NCBI GenBank assembly: GCA_029210645.1
Contig: JARGFT010000001.1
Span: 244,883 to 308,882 of the forward strand
Reading direction: 5' to 3'
Source: Anaerosomatales bacterium
GTDB taxonomy: Bacteria > Actinomycetota > Coriobacteriia > Anaerosomatales > SLCP01
Length of the DNA stretch: 64,000 nucleotides
The stretch's first letter is position 1. Each line of letters starts with the position of its first letter. Under the pieces are notes generated by a model that had not been told where the DNA came from, made no database searches, and was given only the letters and a program-made list of their open reading frames with translations. A program made the translations under genes and the position numbers. This document shows positions 29,725-39,684 of the stretch, one piece after another.

Positions 29725-30983
29725 TGACGAACACCGGGGACAGCCCGCTCTTCAGCACAGTCGAGGCAGCGATCGCCGAGATCGCTTCGGGGCGTATGGT
29801 GATCGTCGTCGATGACGAGTCGCGTGAGAACGAGGGCGATCTGGTCATGGCAGCCGAGAAGGTCACGCCACAAGCCATCAACTTCATGGCGACCCACGGT
29901 CGAGGCCTGATCTGTCTGCCGCTGACGGGAGAACGACTCGACGAGCTGCGAATACCCCCGATGACCCAGACGAACACGTCGGAGCAGGGCACCGCGTTCC
30001 ATGTGTCGATCGGCGCCAAAGGTGTCATATCGACGGGAATCTCAGCCGCCGACCGTGCGGCGACCGTATGCGTAGCGATCGACCCGCAGACCCGCCCCGA
30101 TGACATATCGATGCCCGGACACGTCTTTCCCCTGCGAGCGAAGCCGGGTGGCGTCCTCGAGCGGGCAGGCCACACCGAGACCGCTGTTGATCTGGCGCGC
30201 CTAGCGGGGCTGTATCCGGCCGGAGTCATCTGCGAGATCATGAACGCTGACGGCACCATGGCGCGCCGACCACAACTCGAGCACTTCGCTGAACAGCACG
30301 AGCTCATCATGGTCACCGTTGCCGACATCATCAGGTTTCGCAGGCGCACGGAGCGACTTGTCGAGCGCACCTCGACGGTCAATCTGCCGACCCGGCACGG
30401 AATGTTCATCGCACACGGCTATACGTCGAAGATCGACGCTTCGACGCATATCGCGCTCGTGGTCGGTGATGTCGCGGGCGCCCACGACGTGCTCGTGCGC
30501 GTCCACTCCGAGTGCCTGACCGGGGACGTGTTCCACAGTCTCAGATGCGATTGCGGGGCTCAGCTTGAAGAAGCCATGCGTCTCGTTCAGGCCGAAGGAG
30601 GGGGAGTCATCCTCTACATCGTCGGGCACGAAGGCCGCGGCATCGGGCTTGCCAACAAGCTCAAGGCCTATGAGCTTCAGGAAGCAGGCGCGGACACGGT
30701 GGAGGCCAACGAGGCACTCGGATTCGCGCCGGACCTGCGGGACTATGGCATCGGTGCGCAGATACTTGCGGACCTCGGACTCACGTCGATGCGGCTTCTG
30801 ACGAACAACCCCACCAAGATAGTCGGTCTCGAAGGATACGGTCTGCGCGTCACCGAGCAGGTCTCCCTCGAGGTTCCGGCGTGTGACGACAACCGTGCAT
30901 ACCTTATGACCAAGCGGGAGAAGATGGCGCACACGCTCCTGCTCGATGATGGTGTGACCACCGAAAGGGAGGAAGAGCGATGA
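29721..30983 (+). CDS. ribBA: Bifunctional DHBP synthase/GTP cyclohydrolase II
   Basis: [47 protein letters not shown]. Confidence 0.96.
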   Translation: MMTNTGDSPLFSTVEAAIAEIASGRMVIVVDDESRENEGDLVMAAEKVTPQAINFMATHGRGLICLPLTGERLDELRIPPMTQTNTSEQGTAFHVSIGAKGVISTGISAADRAATVCVAIDPQTRPDDISMPGHVFPLRAKPGGVLERAGHTETAVDLARLAGLYPAGVICEIMNADGTMARRPQLEHFAEQHELIMVTVADIIRFRRRTERLVERTSTVNLPTRHGMFIAHGYTSKIDASTHIALVVGDVAGAHDVLVRVHSECLTGDVFHSLRCDCGAQLEEAMRLVQAEGGGVILYIVGHEGRGIGLANKLKAYELQEAGADTVEANEALGFAPDLRDYGIGAQILADLGLTSMRLLTNNPTKIVGLEGYGLRVTEQVSLEVPACDDNRAYLMTKREKMAHTLLLDDGVTTEREEER

Positions 30984-31444
30984 GTACGTTTGAAGGCAAT
31001 CTTATCGGGACGGGGTTGAAGATAGGAATCGTCGTGAGCAGGTTCAACGAGCTCCTCTCCGGGCGTTTGCTCGCAGGGGCACAGGACGGGCTCACGCGTC
31101 ACGGGGTTGCCGTGGACGACGTGGATGTCGCCTGGGTGCCCGGCGGATTCGAGATTCCGCTCGTGGCCAAACAGATGGCCGCCTCCGGTCGCTACGACGC
31201 GATACTGGCGCTCGGGGTCGTCATCCGCGGAGGGACGCCCCATTTCGAGTACGTCGCCTCTGAGGTGGCGAAGGGCATAGCCCACGCCTCATTCGATTCC
31301 GGAGTTCCCGTCATGTTCGGTGTCATCACCGCCGACACCATCGAACAGGCCGTCGAGCGGGCGGGCACCAAGGCCGGGAACAAGGGCTGGGACGCTGCTC
31401 TCGGTGCGATCGAGATGGCGAACCTCGCCAAGGCGCTAGGCTAG
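30980..31444 (+). CDS. ribH: 6,7-dimethyl-8-ribityllumazine synthase
   Basis: [57 protein letters not shown]. Confidence 0.96.
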   Translation: MSTFEGNLIGTGLKIGIVVSRFNELLSGRLLAGAQDGLTRHGVAVDDVDVAWVPGGFEIPLVAKQMAASGRYDAILALGVVIRGGTPHFEYVASEVAKGIAHASFDSGVPVMFGVITADTIEQAVERAGTKAGNKGWDAALGAIEMANLAKALG

Positions 31445-31468
31445 GCGCAGAAGCGGATCGGAAAACCA

Positions 31469-31498
31469 GGAAGCCCCGGCCAGATGGTCGGGGCTTCC
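31469..31498 (+). terminator. Strong hairpin after ribH (terminator-like, weak U-tract)
   Basis: GGAAGCCCCGGCC-AGAT-GGTCGGGGCTTCC, a near-perfect 13-bp stem. Confidence 0.6.
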
Positions 31499-31733
31499 TC
31501 TGCGTCCAGTGGGCTCTCGCCACCCTGTGGCTATCAGCCGTGGACCGTTGGTTCCCTTGCCGCCTCGCAAGACGGGTGTCACACAGTATCAGACAGAGAC
31601 AGCACCAACAAGAGAAGGTACGTTCGATTCGACGAGCGGTCTCCGCTGAGCGCTGAGTGGCGATGTGCGCAGCCCGTTCGGTCCGATAGAATGGGGTCAG
31701 GCCACGTTCGCGACCAGACACGGAGGAGTGACC

Positions 31734-32429
31734 ATGGTTGTCGGCGACACATCTGATGAGCCGGTCACGGACGGGCGGAGTACGGTCGTCGAGGTGTTCG
31801 GCGTCAAGCTCTCGGTAAAGAACCGCAGGCTTGCAGAGATACTCTCCATGGACGCGGCCGAGGCACTCGGTTTCGAAGGCAAGACCCCGAGGGTCCACGA
31901 CCACGAGTTCGAAACGCACGTGGTCAACGAAGCGTCTCCCTTTGCCGTGGTGGCGGCAGCCGGTCCGGACGATGCGGCCGAAGCCCAGCGACGTACTGAG
32001 CTTCGGCATCACGTGGAGGCTATCGCCGCCTCCCTCGGCTTCACGGTGGTCGCCGGCGGCAAGTGGCACTCTCCCTCGGGTCAGACGCTGCATGCGCGGG
32101 TCGTCTCCAGAGCGGTCTCTGCGGCGGCAGCTGCCGATACGGTTGAGAAGCTCGGTGGGCTCATGAAGGCTCGTCCCGCCGGGGAGTCGGTTGTGCTGAT
32201 CACACAGGACCGGTCGGCTGCTGCGACATTCATCGGCGTCATCCGGGAACGCCAGGCACACGCCACCTTCCGGGTCGTGAGCGTCGAGGACCTCGAGGCG
32301 CTCGGCGCAGTATCCGACAGCGGTCGCGCGGACCACGCTGCATTCATCGCCCTCCTGTCTCCCCAGGCGGCGGTCGACATCGGCCCCGCCATCGCTCAGA
32401 TGTGTCCGGAGTCGCCAGGGCAGCCGTAG
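31734..32429 (+). CDS. Conserved-looking protein of unknown function
   Basis: ORF with ATG at 31734 after GGAGTG; TAGAAT at 31687. No family recognised. Confidence 0.7.
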   Translation: MVVGDTSDEPVTDGRSTVVEVFGVKLSVKNRRLAEILSMDAAEALGFEGKTPRVHDHEFETHVVNEASPFAVVAAAGPDDAAEAQRRTELRHHVEAIAASLGFTVVAGGKWHSPSGQTLHARVVSRAVSAAAAADTVEKLGGLMKARPAGESVVLITQDRSAAATFIGVIRERQAHATFRVVSVEDLEALGAVSDSGRADHAAFIALLSPQAAVDIGPAIAQMCPESPGQP

Positions 32430-32456
32430 GGGCTGGAGTGTCGGGGGGCGGTTCGC

Positions 32457-32485
32457 TTGACACCCTCGCAGCCGGGGACTATCGT
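32457..32485 (+). promoter_or_regulatory. Sigma-70-type promoter of the Rrf2-isc operon
   Basis: TTGACA (32457-32462), 17-nt spacer, TATCGT (32480-32485). Confidence 0.55.
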
Positions 32486-32490
32486 GCTGA

Positions 32491-32514
32491 AATCATACTG
32501 TTTTGGTAAGGATT
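32491..32514 (+). promoter_or_regulatory. Candidate Rrf2/IscR-type operator
   Basis: AATCATACTGTTTTGGTAAGGATT, an imperfect inverted repeat just downstream of the promoter and upstream of the Rrf2 gene. Confidence 0.35.
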
Positions 32515-32536
32515 CCAGTCGAGGAGCCGAGACCGG

Positions 32537-32989
32537 ATGCGTCTGACCGCCAAGAGCGAGTATGGATTGCTCGCCATGATCGATCTGGCGTGCAGGGTCG
32601 ATCAGGGTCCGGTCAGCGCTCGTGAGATCTCCGACCGCCAGGGCATACCCGCCAAGTACCTCGAACAGCTCTTCGTAGGCCTTCGCAAGGCGGGTCTCGT
32701 GGGAGCGGTGCGGGGCGCTCACGGCGGGTTCGCTCTCCATCGCCCGGCCGGCGAGATCACCGTCCTCGATGTCGTCGAGGCGCTGGAGGGTTCGCTGCGT
32801 CCGACGGTCTGCGACGGGGACAGAGCCGCTGCGTGCGGACGCGGTGACGCGTGTGCCGCGGCGGGCGTGTGGGACCGGGCCACCAGTGCCGTGCGCGATG
32901 TTCTGGAGTCCACGACGCTGGATTCGCTCGCTCGCACCCAGGAAGTCCTTGACGAGTCGGGTGCTGCCCGAAGTCCTATTGAGAGGTAG
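32537..32989 (+). CDS. Rrf2 family transcriptional regulator (IscR-like)
   Basis: MRLTAKSEYGLLAMIDLA, KYLEQLFVGLRKAGLVGAVRGAHGGF; Cys-containing C-terminus; upstream of iscS-iscU. Confidence 0.93.
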   Translation: MRLTAKSEYGLLAMIDLACRVDQGPVSAREISDRQGIPAKYLEQLFVGLRKAGLVGAVRGAHGGFALHRPAGEITVLDVVEALEGSLRPTVCDGDRAAACGRGDACAAAGVWDRATSAVRDVLESTTLDSLARTQEVLDESGAARSPIER

Positions 32990-32995
32990 GAGAGC

Positions 32996-34189
32996 GTGAT
33001 GGAAGCCCGCGACGCATATCTTGACTACGCTGCAACCACTCCGGTCGACGAGCGGGTCCTCGAAGCCATGCTGCCGTACTACACACAAGTATGGGGCAAC
33101 CCGAATAGCCTCTACCGCCGAGGACGAGAAGCGTACACCGCGCTGGAGGCGGCGCGCGAGCGGGTGGTTGGAGCCATCGGTGCAACCCACCCTAACGAGG
33201 TCATCTTCACAGCCGGGGGCACGGAGGCCGACAACGCCGCGCTCATCGGCATCACGACCAGGGCGCGCCCGGACGGCGGACACCTTGTCGTCTCCGCCTT
33301 CGAGCACCACGCTGTCCTCGAGCCCGCCCAATTCCTCGAAAAGTCCGGCTACGCGGTCACGTATCTTGCTCCGCGCCCGGCGGGCTACATCGACCCCGAG
33401 GATCTGCGCAACGCCCTGCGCGACGATACAGTCCTCGTTTCGGTGATGCACGGCAACAACGAGATCGGCACCCTTCAGCCGATCCGCGAGCTGGCCGAGG
33501 TGGCACACGAGCGCGGTGCGCTGTTCCATACCGATGCCGCCCAGACCCTCGGGAAGGTGCCATTCAACGTTGCCGATCTCGGTGTAGATGCGGCGTCATT
33601 CTCAGGGCACAAGATCTACGGCCCGAAGGGCGTTGGCGCGTTGTACCTGAAGCGTGGGACCCCGTTCGCCCCGATGGTCCGCGGCGGCGGTCAGGAGTTC
33701 AAGAAGCGCTCCGGGACGCAGAACGTGGCGGGCATCGTCGGGTTCGCCACCGCGCTCGATCTGGTCCTGGCCGAGCTTCCCGAGGAGGCAGCGCGGCTCG
33801 CATCGCTCAGAGAGCGGATCGTGAGCGGAGTGACGTCAACGATCGAGAACACGATCGAGAGCGCGAGCTACCCCGAGCGTCTCCCGAACATCGCCCACAT
33901 GATAATCAAGGGAGTCGAGGGCGAGGCCATGCTGCTGCAGCTCGATGCCAAGGGCGTTGCGGTCTCGACTGGTTCCGCGTGCTCCTCGGGTAGCCTTGAG
34001 CCCAGCCACGTCCTGCTGTCGATCGGATGCCCGCCTGAGTTGGCGCACGGTTCAGTGCGCGTCTCGGTCGGCAGGTTTACGACCGCCGAGGACGTCGAGT
34101 ACTTCCTCGAAGTGTTCCCGCCCATCGTCGAGCGGCTGAGGATGATGTCTCCGCTCTACGCGAAGATGTACGGTTCGGCAACCACGTAG
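32996..34189 (+). CDS. iscS: Cysteine desulfurase
   Basis: YLDYAATTPVDERVLEAMLPY, FSGHKIYGPKGVGALYL, STGSACSSGSLEPSHVL. Confidence 0.95.
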   Translation: MMEARDAYLDYAATTPVDERVLEAMLPYYTQVWGNPNSLYRRGREAYTALEAARERVVGAIGATHPNEVIFTAGGTEADNAALIGITTRARPDGGHLVVSAFEHHAVLEPAQFLEKSGYAVTYLAPRPAGYIDPEDLRNALRDDTVLVSVMHGNNEIGTLQPIRELAEVAHERGALFHTDAAQTLGKVPFNVADLGVDAASFSGHKIYGPKGVGALYLKRGTPFAPMVRGGGQEFKKRSGTQNVAGIVGFATALDLVLAELPEEAARLASLRERIVSGVTSTIENTIESASYPERLPNIAHMIIKGVEGEAMLLQLDAKGVAVSTGSACSSGSLEPSHVLLSIGCPPELAHGSVRVSVGRFTTAEDVEYFLEVFPPIVERLRMMSPLYAKMYGSATT

Positions 34190-34236
34190 AACGACGTCAG
34201 CAGGGCCGTGCGCCCGGATTCGAGGAAGGGAGTCCC

Positions 34237-34704
34237 GTGCTCTACAGCGAGAAGGTCATGGACCACTTCAACAACCCGCGTAACGTTGGTGTCCTCGATG
34301 ATGCCGATGGCATCGGAGAGGTCGGCAACCCGGTGTGCGGTGACGTCATGAAGATCTCCATCAAGGTGGCCGACGATAAGATCGACGACATCCGCTTCCA
34401 GACCCTCGGGTGCGGGGCTGCCATCGCGACCAGTTCGATCGTGACGGAGATGGCACGCGGTATGTCTCTTGAGCAGGCGGTCGCCATCACCAAGAAGCAG
34501 GTCGCCGAGGAACTCGGTGGTCTTCCGCCCGCGAAGATGCACTGCAGCGTGCTCGCCACTGATGGCCTCAAGAAGGCGGTTGACGACTATCTCGTGACGC
34601 ACGGTCGGGACCCCATCGCGGTCGGCACGATCGCCCACGACGACCCTGAGTTCGATCCACACGCCGAGGAGCACGACGACGCGTGTGAGGTCACCGAGGA
34701 GTAG
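34237..34704 (+). CDS. iscU: Fe-S cluster assembly scaffold
   Basis: VMDHFNNPRNVG, GNPVCGDVMKISI, TLGCGAAIATSS, KMHCSVLATDGL. Confidence 0.95.
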   Translation: MLYSEKVMDHFNNPRNVGVLDDADGIGEVGNPVCGDVMKISIKVADDKIDDIRFQTLGCGAAIATSSIVTEMARGMSLEQAVAITKKQVAEELGGLPPAKMHCSVLATDGLKKAVDDYLVTHGRDPIAVGTIAHDDPEFDPHAEEHDDACEVTEE

Positions 34705-34713
34705 CGCGCGCCG

Positions 34714-35760
34714 GTGGCCTCTGTATGGGTTGCGATGAGCGGTGGTGTGGACTCATCGGTCGCTGCGGCGCGTCTTGTCGGGCAGGGACACCGCGTGACC
34801 GGCGTGACGATGCAACTGCTGCCCGAGGGTGACGAGCCGGGCAGATGCTGCTCTACCGATGCGGTGCGTGCGGCCCGACGCGTCTGCGATCTTCTCGGCA
34901 TCGAACACTACACGCTCAACATGCGCGATGCGTTCGAGGCGGACGTCGTGGATCCTTTCGTGAAGGCGTACGCCTCGGGTCGCACGCCGAACCCCTGCAT
35001 CGCATGTAACGACCGGCTCAAGTTCGCCCTGCTGCTCGCGCGCGCACGCACTCACGGGGCCGAGGCGCTTGCGACCGGTCACTACGCGCGCATCGTGAGC
35101 GACGATATCGGCGGGTGCTGGCTTCATCGCGCACGTGATCCTGCGAAGGACCAGTCCTACTTCCTCTACCGGCTCGCCGAGCCCGCGATCGAGAGCGTGT
35201 GGTTCCCGCTGGGCGACACCACCAAGGCCGAGGTACGCGCCGAGGCGCGCAGCCTGGGCCTGCCCACCGCGGAACGCCCGGAGAGCCAGGAGGTCTGCTT
35301 CGTGCCGCAGGATGCGGGCTCGTTCGTGGCTGCGCGGGTGCCTTCCGCGGGATCGTCGGGTCCTATCCTCGATGAGCACTGCGAGCGGGTCGGCACCCAT
35401 GGAGGCGTCGGCCGTTACACGATCGGACAGCGCAAGGGTCTGGGGGTCGCCGGAGGCCCCTGGTTCGTGTCGGAGATCAGGCCCGCCACGAACACGGTTG
35501 TCGTCGCCCACGGGTCCCCCGTTCCCGTGATCTCCATCGCGCTCGAGGACGTGGTCTGGCGCGATGCGGCCTGCGCCCGGGTCGCTGCGGTCGTGAGATA
35601 CCGCTCGGACCCGATCCCTGCGTCGGTCACCCCGACCTCTGACGGCGGCGCACTCGTCGAACTCGATCTGCCCGTTGCGGGGGTCGCTCCCGGTCAGGCT
35701 GTCGTATGCTACACGGGTGACCGGGTAGTGGGCGGAGGAGTGGTGAGAGCGACGCGATGA
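34714..35760 (+). CDS. mnmA: tRNA-specific 2-thiouridylase
   Basis: VAMSGGVDSSVAA, GRTPNPCIACNDRLKF, DQSYFLYRL, ESQEVCFVP. Confidence 0.95.
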   Translation: MASVWVAMSGGVDSSVAAARLVGQGHRVTGVTMQLLPEGDEPGRCCSTDAVRAARRVCDLLGIEHYTLNMRDAFEADVVDPFVKAYASGRTPNPCIACNDRLKFALLLARARTHGAEALATGHYARIVSDDIGGCWLHRARDPAKDQSYFLYRLAEPAIESVWFPLGDTTKAEVRAEARSLGLPTAERPESQEVCFVPQDAGSFVAARVPSAGSSGPILDEHCERVGTHGGVGRYTIGQRKGLGVAGGPWFVSEIRPATNTVVVAHGSPVPVISIALEDVVWRDAACARVAAVVRYRSDPIPASVTPTSDGGALVELDLPVAGVAPGQAVVCYTGDRVVGGGVVRATR

Positions 35761-36557
35761 TGATGGACCTGCACATCCACACCGAGCGGTGCGGCCACGC
35801 TGCGGGACGTCCGTCTGAGTACCTTGCCGAGGCACGGCGTGCGGGGCTTGCGATCGTCGCGTTCACCGACCATCTCCCGCTCCCTGACGGCTACGATCCC
35901 GACGAGGAGTACGCGATGCGTCCCGCCGAACTCGGCGAGTACGTCGCCGAGGTCCGCGAGGTGGCCCACTCATCGGGCGCTGCGCCCCGGGTGCTGCTCG
36001 GCATCGAGGCGGATTGGATTCCGCAACACCGGGCTTACACGGCCGGCCGCATCGCCTCCCACGCCTTCGACATCGTTCTCGGCTCGGTTCACTTCCTCGA
36101 CGATTGGGTGTTCGATGACCCCCGCCTCATCGACGAGTGGTCGCGCAGGGACGTCAGGGACGCGTGGACGCACTACTTCGAGACGCTCACGCAGGCTGCA
36201 TCGAGCGGGCTGTTCGACGTGATGGCCCACCCTGACCTCGTGAAGAAGTTCGGGCATGTTCCGCCGGGCGATCTGAGCGCGCTCTACGAGGAGGTGGCCG
36301 CTGCGATCGCGGATGCCGGGGTGGCCATCGAGGTGTCCTCGGCCGGACTGCGAAAGCCGTGCCGTGAGATCTACCCGTCGGACGACCTGCTCTCGGCGTT
36401 CTGCCGGGCGGGCGTGCCGGTGACCACCGCATCGGACGCGCACTCGCCCCGGGAGGTCGGCAGAGGCCTCACTGAGGTGAGAGATGCCGTCGCACGCGCG
36501 GGGTACACCAAGATCGCGTACTTCGAGGCACGGGAGATGCGGGAGGTGGCGCTGTGA
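35757..36557 (+). CDS. hisK: PHP-domain histidinol-phosphatase-like protein
   Basis: MDLHIHTERCGHA, AFTDHLPLP, GSVHFLDDW, MAHPDLVKKFGH. Confidence 0.82.
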   Translation: MMMDLHIHTERCGHAAGRPSEYLAEARRAGLAIVAFTDHLPLPDGYDPDEEYAMRPAELGEYVAEVREVAHSSGAAPRVLLGIEADWIPQHRAYTAGRIASHAFDIVLGSVHFLDDWVFDDPRLIDEWSRRDVRDAWTHYFETLTQAASSGLFDVMAHPDLVKKFGHVPPGDLSALYEEVAAAIADAGVAIEVSSAGLRKPCREIYPSDDLLSAFCRAGVPVTTASDAHSPREVGRGLTEVRDAVARAGYTKIAYFEAREMREVAL

Positions 36558-37648
36558 GCGTCCGGGTGGCCGATGTCGTGGACGCGATCCATGATGCGTT
36601 TCCTGCCGAGTGGGCAGAGTCCTGGGACCGCGTCGGGCTTCTGGCGGGCGATCCCGCGGCAGAGGTCTCGAAGGTGCTCGTCTCGCTCGATCCGACGCCT
36701 GCCGCTCTCGAGCGCGCCCGACAGGCGGGCGCTCAGGCCCTCGTGACCCATCACCCGGCGTTCCTGGAACCGCCTGCCACTCTCACACCGCGCGGCGCGG
36801 GAGTCACCTTCGCCGCCCTTGATGCGGGAATCGCGCTGATCGCGGCGCACACCAATCTCGACCGGGCACCGCGCGCAGCCGCGGCGCTGCCGCACCTTCT
36901 CGGCCTCGACCCCGGACGCCCTCTTGAAGACGCGCACCTCCCCATGTCCATGATCAGCGTCTTCGTTCCCGGGGAGGCGGAACACGCCGTCGCCGAAGCG
37001 ATGGCCCTGGCTGGTGCAGGCAGGATAGGGGAGTATCGCGGCTGCTCGTTCGCAGCTCCCGGGACGGGGGCCTTCACCCCTGCCGAGGACGCCTCTCCCC
37101 ATTCCGGCGCGCCCGGCGAAGCAAGTTCGGCACGGGAGCTGCGCCTGGAGATGGTGGCCCCACCGCCCTGCGCTGGCGCGGTCGTCCGCGCCGCGCGCGA
37201 TGCACACCCCTACGAAGAGCCGCTCATCACGGTCACGCCGGTCACTATCGCCCGCGGTAACGCCCGCATGGGTCGCATCTCTGCGCTGCGTGAACCGACA
37301 TCACTGGCGACCTTCGTCGACCACGTCTCGGACGTCTTCCGCATCACCCCGAGGGTCTGGGGTGATCCTGCCGCCCGGCTGGCGTCTGTCGCTACCGCCA
37401 CGGGTTCGGCCGGCTCGCTGGTTCCTGCGGCCCTCGAGGCTGGCGTCGATGTCCTGGTGGCCGGTGAGGTGCGCTATCATGACGCCCAGACAGCAGCCGC
37501 TGCGGGCCTGTGCGTCGTGGAGATCGGACACGACGTGTCGGAGTGGCCGCTGGTGCCGGTTCTTGCGTCCGCACTCTCCGGTGCTCCGGACCTGAGCGCG
37601 GTAACTGTACTCGTCGACCCGCCCGCCGCCGGCTGGTGGACCCCGTAG
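36554..37648 (+). CDS. Nif3-like dinuclear metal center protein
   Basis: FPAEWAESWDRVGLLAGD, ALVTHHPAFL, AAHTNLDRA, EVRYHDAQTAAAAGLCVVEIGHDVSE. Confidence 0.9.
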   Translation: MSVRVADVVDAIHDAFPAEWAESWDRVGLLAGDPAAEVSKVLVSLDPTPAALERARQAGAQALVTHHPAFLEPPATLTPRGAGVTFAALDAGIALIAAHTNLDRAPRAAAALPHLLGLDPGRPLEDAHLPMSMISVFVPGEAEHAVAEAMALAGAGRIGEYRGCSFAAPGTGAFTPAEDASPHSGAPGEASSARELRLEMVAPPPCAGAVVRAARDAHPYEEPLITVTPVTIARGNARMGRISALREPTSLATFVDHVSDVFRITPRVWGDPAARLASVATATGSAGSLVPAALEAGVDVLVAGEVRYHDAQTAAAAGLCVVEIGHDVSEWPLVPVLASALSGAPDLSAVTVLVDPPAAGWWTP

Positions 37649-37659
37649 AGGAGTCGCTG

Positions 37660-38388
37660 ATGGATGTGCCCACGGCACTGATCGCCCTGCAGACATGCGA
37701 CCTGGAGATCCGCCGGGCGGCAAAGCTCCTCGATGAGCTTCCGGAGAAGCGTTCGATCCTCGAGACCCGCCACAAGGCCGAGGAAGTTCGCCAGCTCAAG
37801 GGGAAGGCCGAGGAACTCGTCCACCGGCTGGAAAGAGCCATCGCCGCCAACACCGACGAAGTCTCCGCTCTCGACGAGAAGATCGCCGGGGTCCAGAAAA
37901 CCCTCGACGGTGGACAGGTGACCAAACCCAAGGAAGTCCACAACCTCTCGCGCGAGATGGATGCCCTCAAGCGGCGTGAAGACAAGCTCGACAACGACAC
38001 GCTCTCGCTCATGGAGCGGCTCGAGAAGGCCCGGGAACAGGTCGCCAAGGTGGATACCGCGCTACAACGCCTTTCGACCCGTGAGAGTGAACTTATCGCC
38101 GCGTATCGCCTCAAGGGCGGAGAGGTCCAAAGCGACCTCGAGGCGCACAAACAGCAACGCGCCGAACTAGCGGCAGCGGTCGGCGACGAGTTGCTCGCGC
38201 GCTACGAGGCCGCCGCTGCGGCCAAGGGCGGCATCGGGGCTGCGAGACTTCTCGAGGTGGCGTGTTCAGCATGCCGGGTCGAGCTCCCGTCCGAGCGACT
38301 GCGGGAGTTGCGTGAGGGTGCTGACGTCGGCGTGTGCCCGAACTGCCGGCGCCTGCTCGTTGTCCGGGGGGACGATGCGTCCGAATAG
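37660..38388 (+). CDS. Coiled-coil protein with C4-type zinc ribbon
   Basis: Helical/coiled-coil, then CSACRVELPSERLRELREGADVGVCPNCRRLLV. Confidence 0.88.
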   Translation: MDVPTALIALQTCDLEIRRAAKLLDELPEKRSILETRHKAEEVRQLKGKAEELVHRLERAIAANTDEVSALDEKIAGVQKTLDGGQVTKPKEVHNLSREMDALKRREDKLDNDTLSLMERLEKAREQVAKVDTALQRLSTRESELIAAYRLKGGEVQSDLEAHKQQRAELAAAVGDELLARYEAAAAAKGGIGAARLLEVACSACRVELPSERLRELREGADVGVCPNCRRLLVVRGDDASE

Positions 38389-38851
38389 CGAAGCGCCCTG
38401 CGTGCTCTACACCGACGGCGGTTCCCGCGGGAACCCCGGCCCGGCAGGCTCCGGATTCGTCCTCTTCGATCCCTCGGGTGCCGTCATGTGCGCTGCAGGT
38501 CACTTCCTCGGCGAGGCGACCAACAACCGCGCCGAGTACGACGGTCTCATCCGGGGGCTCGAGGCGGCGCTGTCGCGGGAATGTCGGGCGCTGGAGGTCC
38601 GGATGGACAGCGAGCTGATCGTCCGGCAGATGACCGGTCGCTACCGCGTGAAGAACGAGGGTCTGAAGGAACCGTTCGCGCGCGCCCGGGCGCTCGCGAG
38701 TCGTGTCGGTGATGTGCGCTTCGTACACGTACGGCGTGCCGAGAACACCGAGGCCGACCGGCTCGCCAACGAGGCGATGGACGCACGCGCCCCGGTTGGT
38801 GATCCCGTTGAGCCCTGTGGGGACGACGGTGCGCAGGGCATGCTCTTCTGA
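38375..38851 (+). CDS. Ribonuclease HI family protein
   Basis: LYTDGGSRGNPGPAGSGFVL, NNRAEYDGLIRGLEAAL, DSELIVRQMTGRYRVKN. Confidence 0.92.
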   Translation: MRPNSEAPCVLYTDGGSRGNPGPAGSGFVLFDPSGAVMCAAGHFLGEATNNRAEYDGLIRGLEAALSRECRALEVRMDSELIVRQMTGRYRVKNEGLKEPFARARALASRVGDVRFVHVRRAENTEADRLANEAMDARAPVGDPVEPCGDDGAQGMLF

Positions 38852-38862
38852 GGAGGTCGTCC

Positions 38863-39228
38863 GTGTACGAGTTGACGGTCAAAGGACACTTCGACGCCGC
38901 TCACGCGCTGCACGGGTATCCCGGTGAGTGTCGCGAGCTTCACGGTCACACCTGGGACGTCGAGGTGACGGTTTGCGGCGATCACCTCGACGACGTCGGG
39001 ATCGTCTATGACTTCAAGCGCCTGAAGGAGGACCTCGGGGTAGTCCTCGGCAGGTACGATCACGCGTACCTCAACGAGGTTCCACCGTTCGACACGCTCA
39101 ACCCGACGGCAGAGAATCTCGCACGCATCGTGTTCGAGGAGCTCGACGGAGTCGTCGGCGATGAGGTCACTGTCGCCGAGGTGGCGGTGTGGGAGTCACC
39201 GATAGCGAGGATCGTCTACCGGGGGTAG
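38863..39228 (+). CDS. queD: 6-pyruvoyl tetrahydropterin synthase / QueD family
   Basis: FDAAHALHGYPGECRELHGHTWDVEV; IVYDFKRLK; DHAYLN; NPTAENLA. Confidence 0.93.
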   Translation: MYELTVKGHFDAAHALHGYPGECRELHGHTWDVEVTVCGDHLDDVGIVYDFKRLKEDLGVVLGRYDHAYLNEVPPFDTLNPTAENLARIVFEELDGVVGDEVTVAEVAVWESPIARIVYRG

Positions 39229-39623
39229 TCCGCCCGGCCGCGGGGCAGGCCGCGAAAGGGGAGCGGACAGAGAAGTGTCCCGAGAAACCTCGTCCGCGTG
39301 GTGCCTAATCCGCTGCTTCCCATTTCCCTCCATTGGAGTCCCGCTCGACCAGACCAACTCACGTTATGCCTGCTCTCGCGTTCCCCCGCCGGCGGCTACT
39401 GGTACGCAACCTTTCGGTACTCGCCAGGTCCGACTTCTCGGGACAACTGCTACGTTACAGGCACCGGGTGAGAGCGTCAAGCACGTTTTCGCAGAAATAC
39501 CGAGTAACTGACGAACGGAATCGATACGAAGCTGAACGGTCACTATCGGCGTTCGGACGGGACTTCCGCGAATCCGCATATCACCGAGGCACAGGGGCTC
39601 TCATCGCCTTGAGACACGAGCAG

Positions 39624-39639
39624 TGTTAGGGTAGACTAA
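39624..39639 (+). promoter_or_regulatory. DtxR/MntR/IdeR-type operator
   Basis: GTTAG-GGTAGA-CTAAC inverted repeat upstream of the DtxR-family gene, matching the TTAGG...CCTAA class of operators. Confidence 0.6.
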
Positions 39640-39684
39640 CTCCGGCTGAACTCCCGGTCTCCCTGCTCTTGTGGAGGTGCCCCG

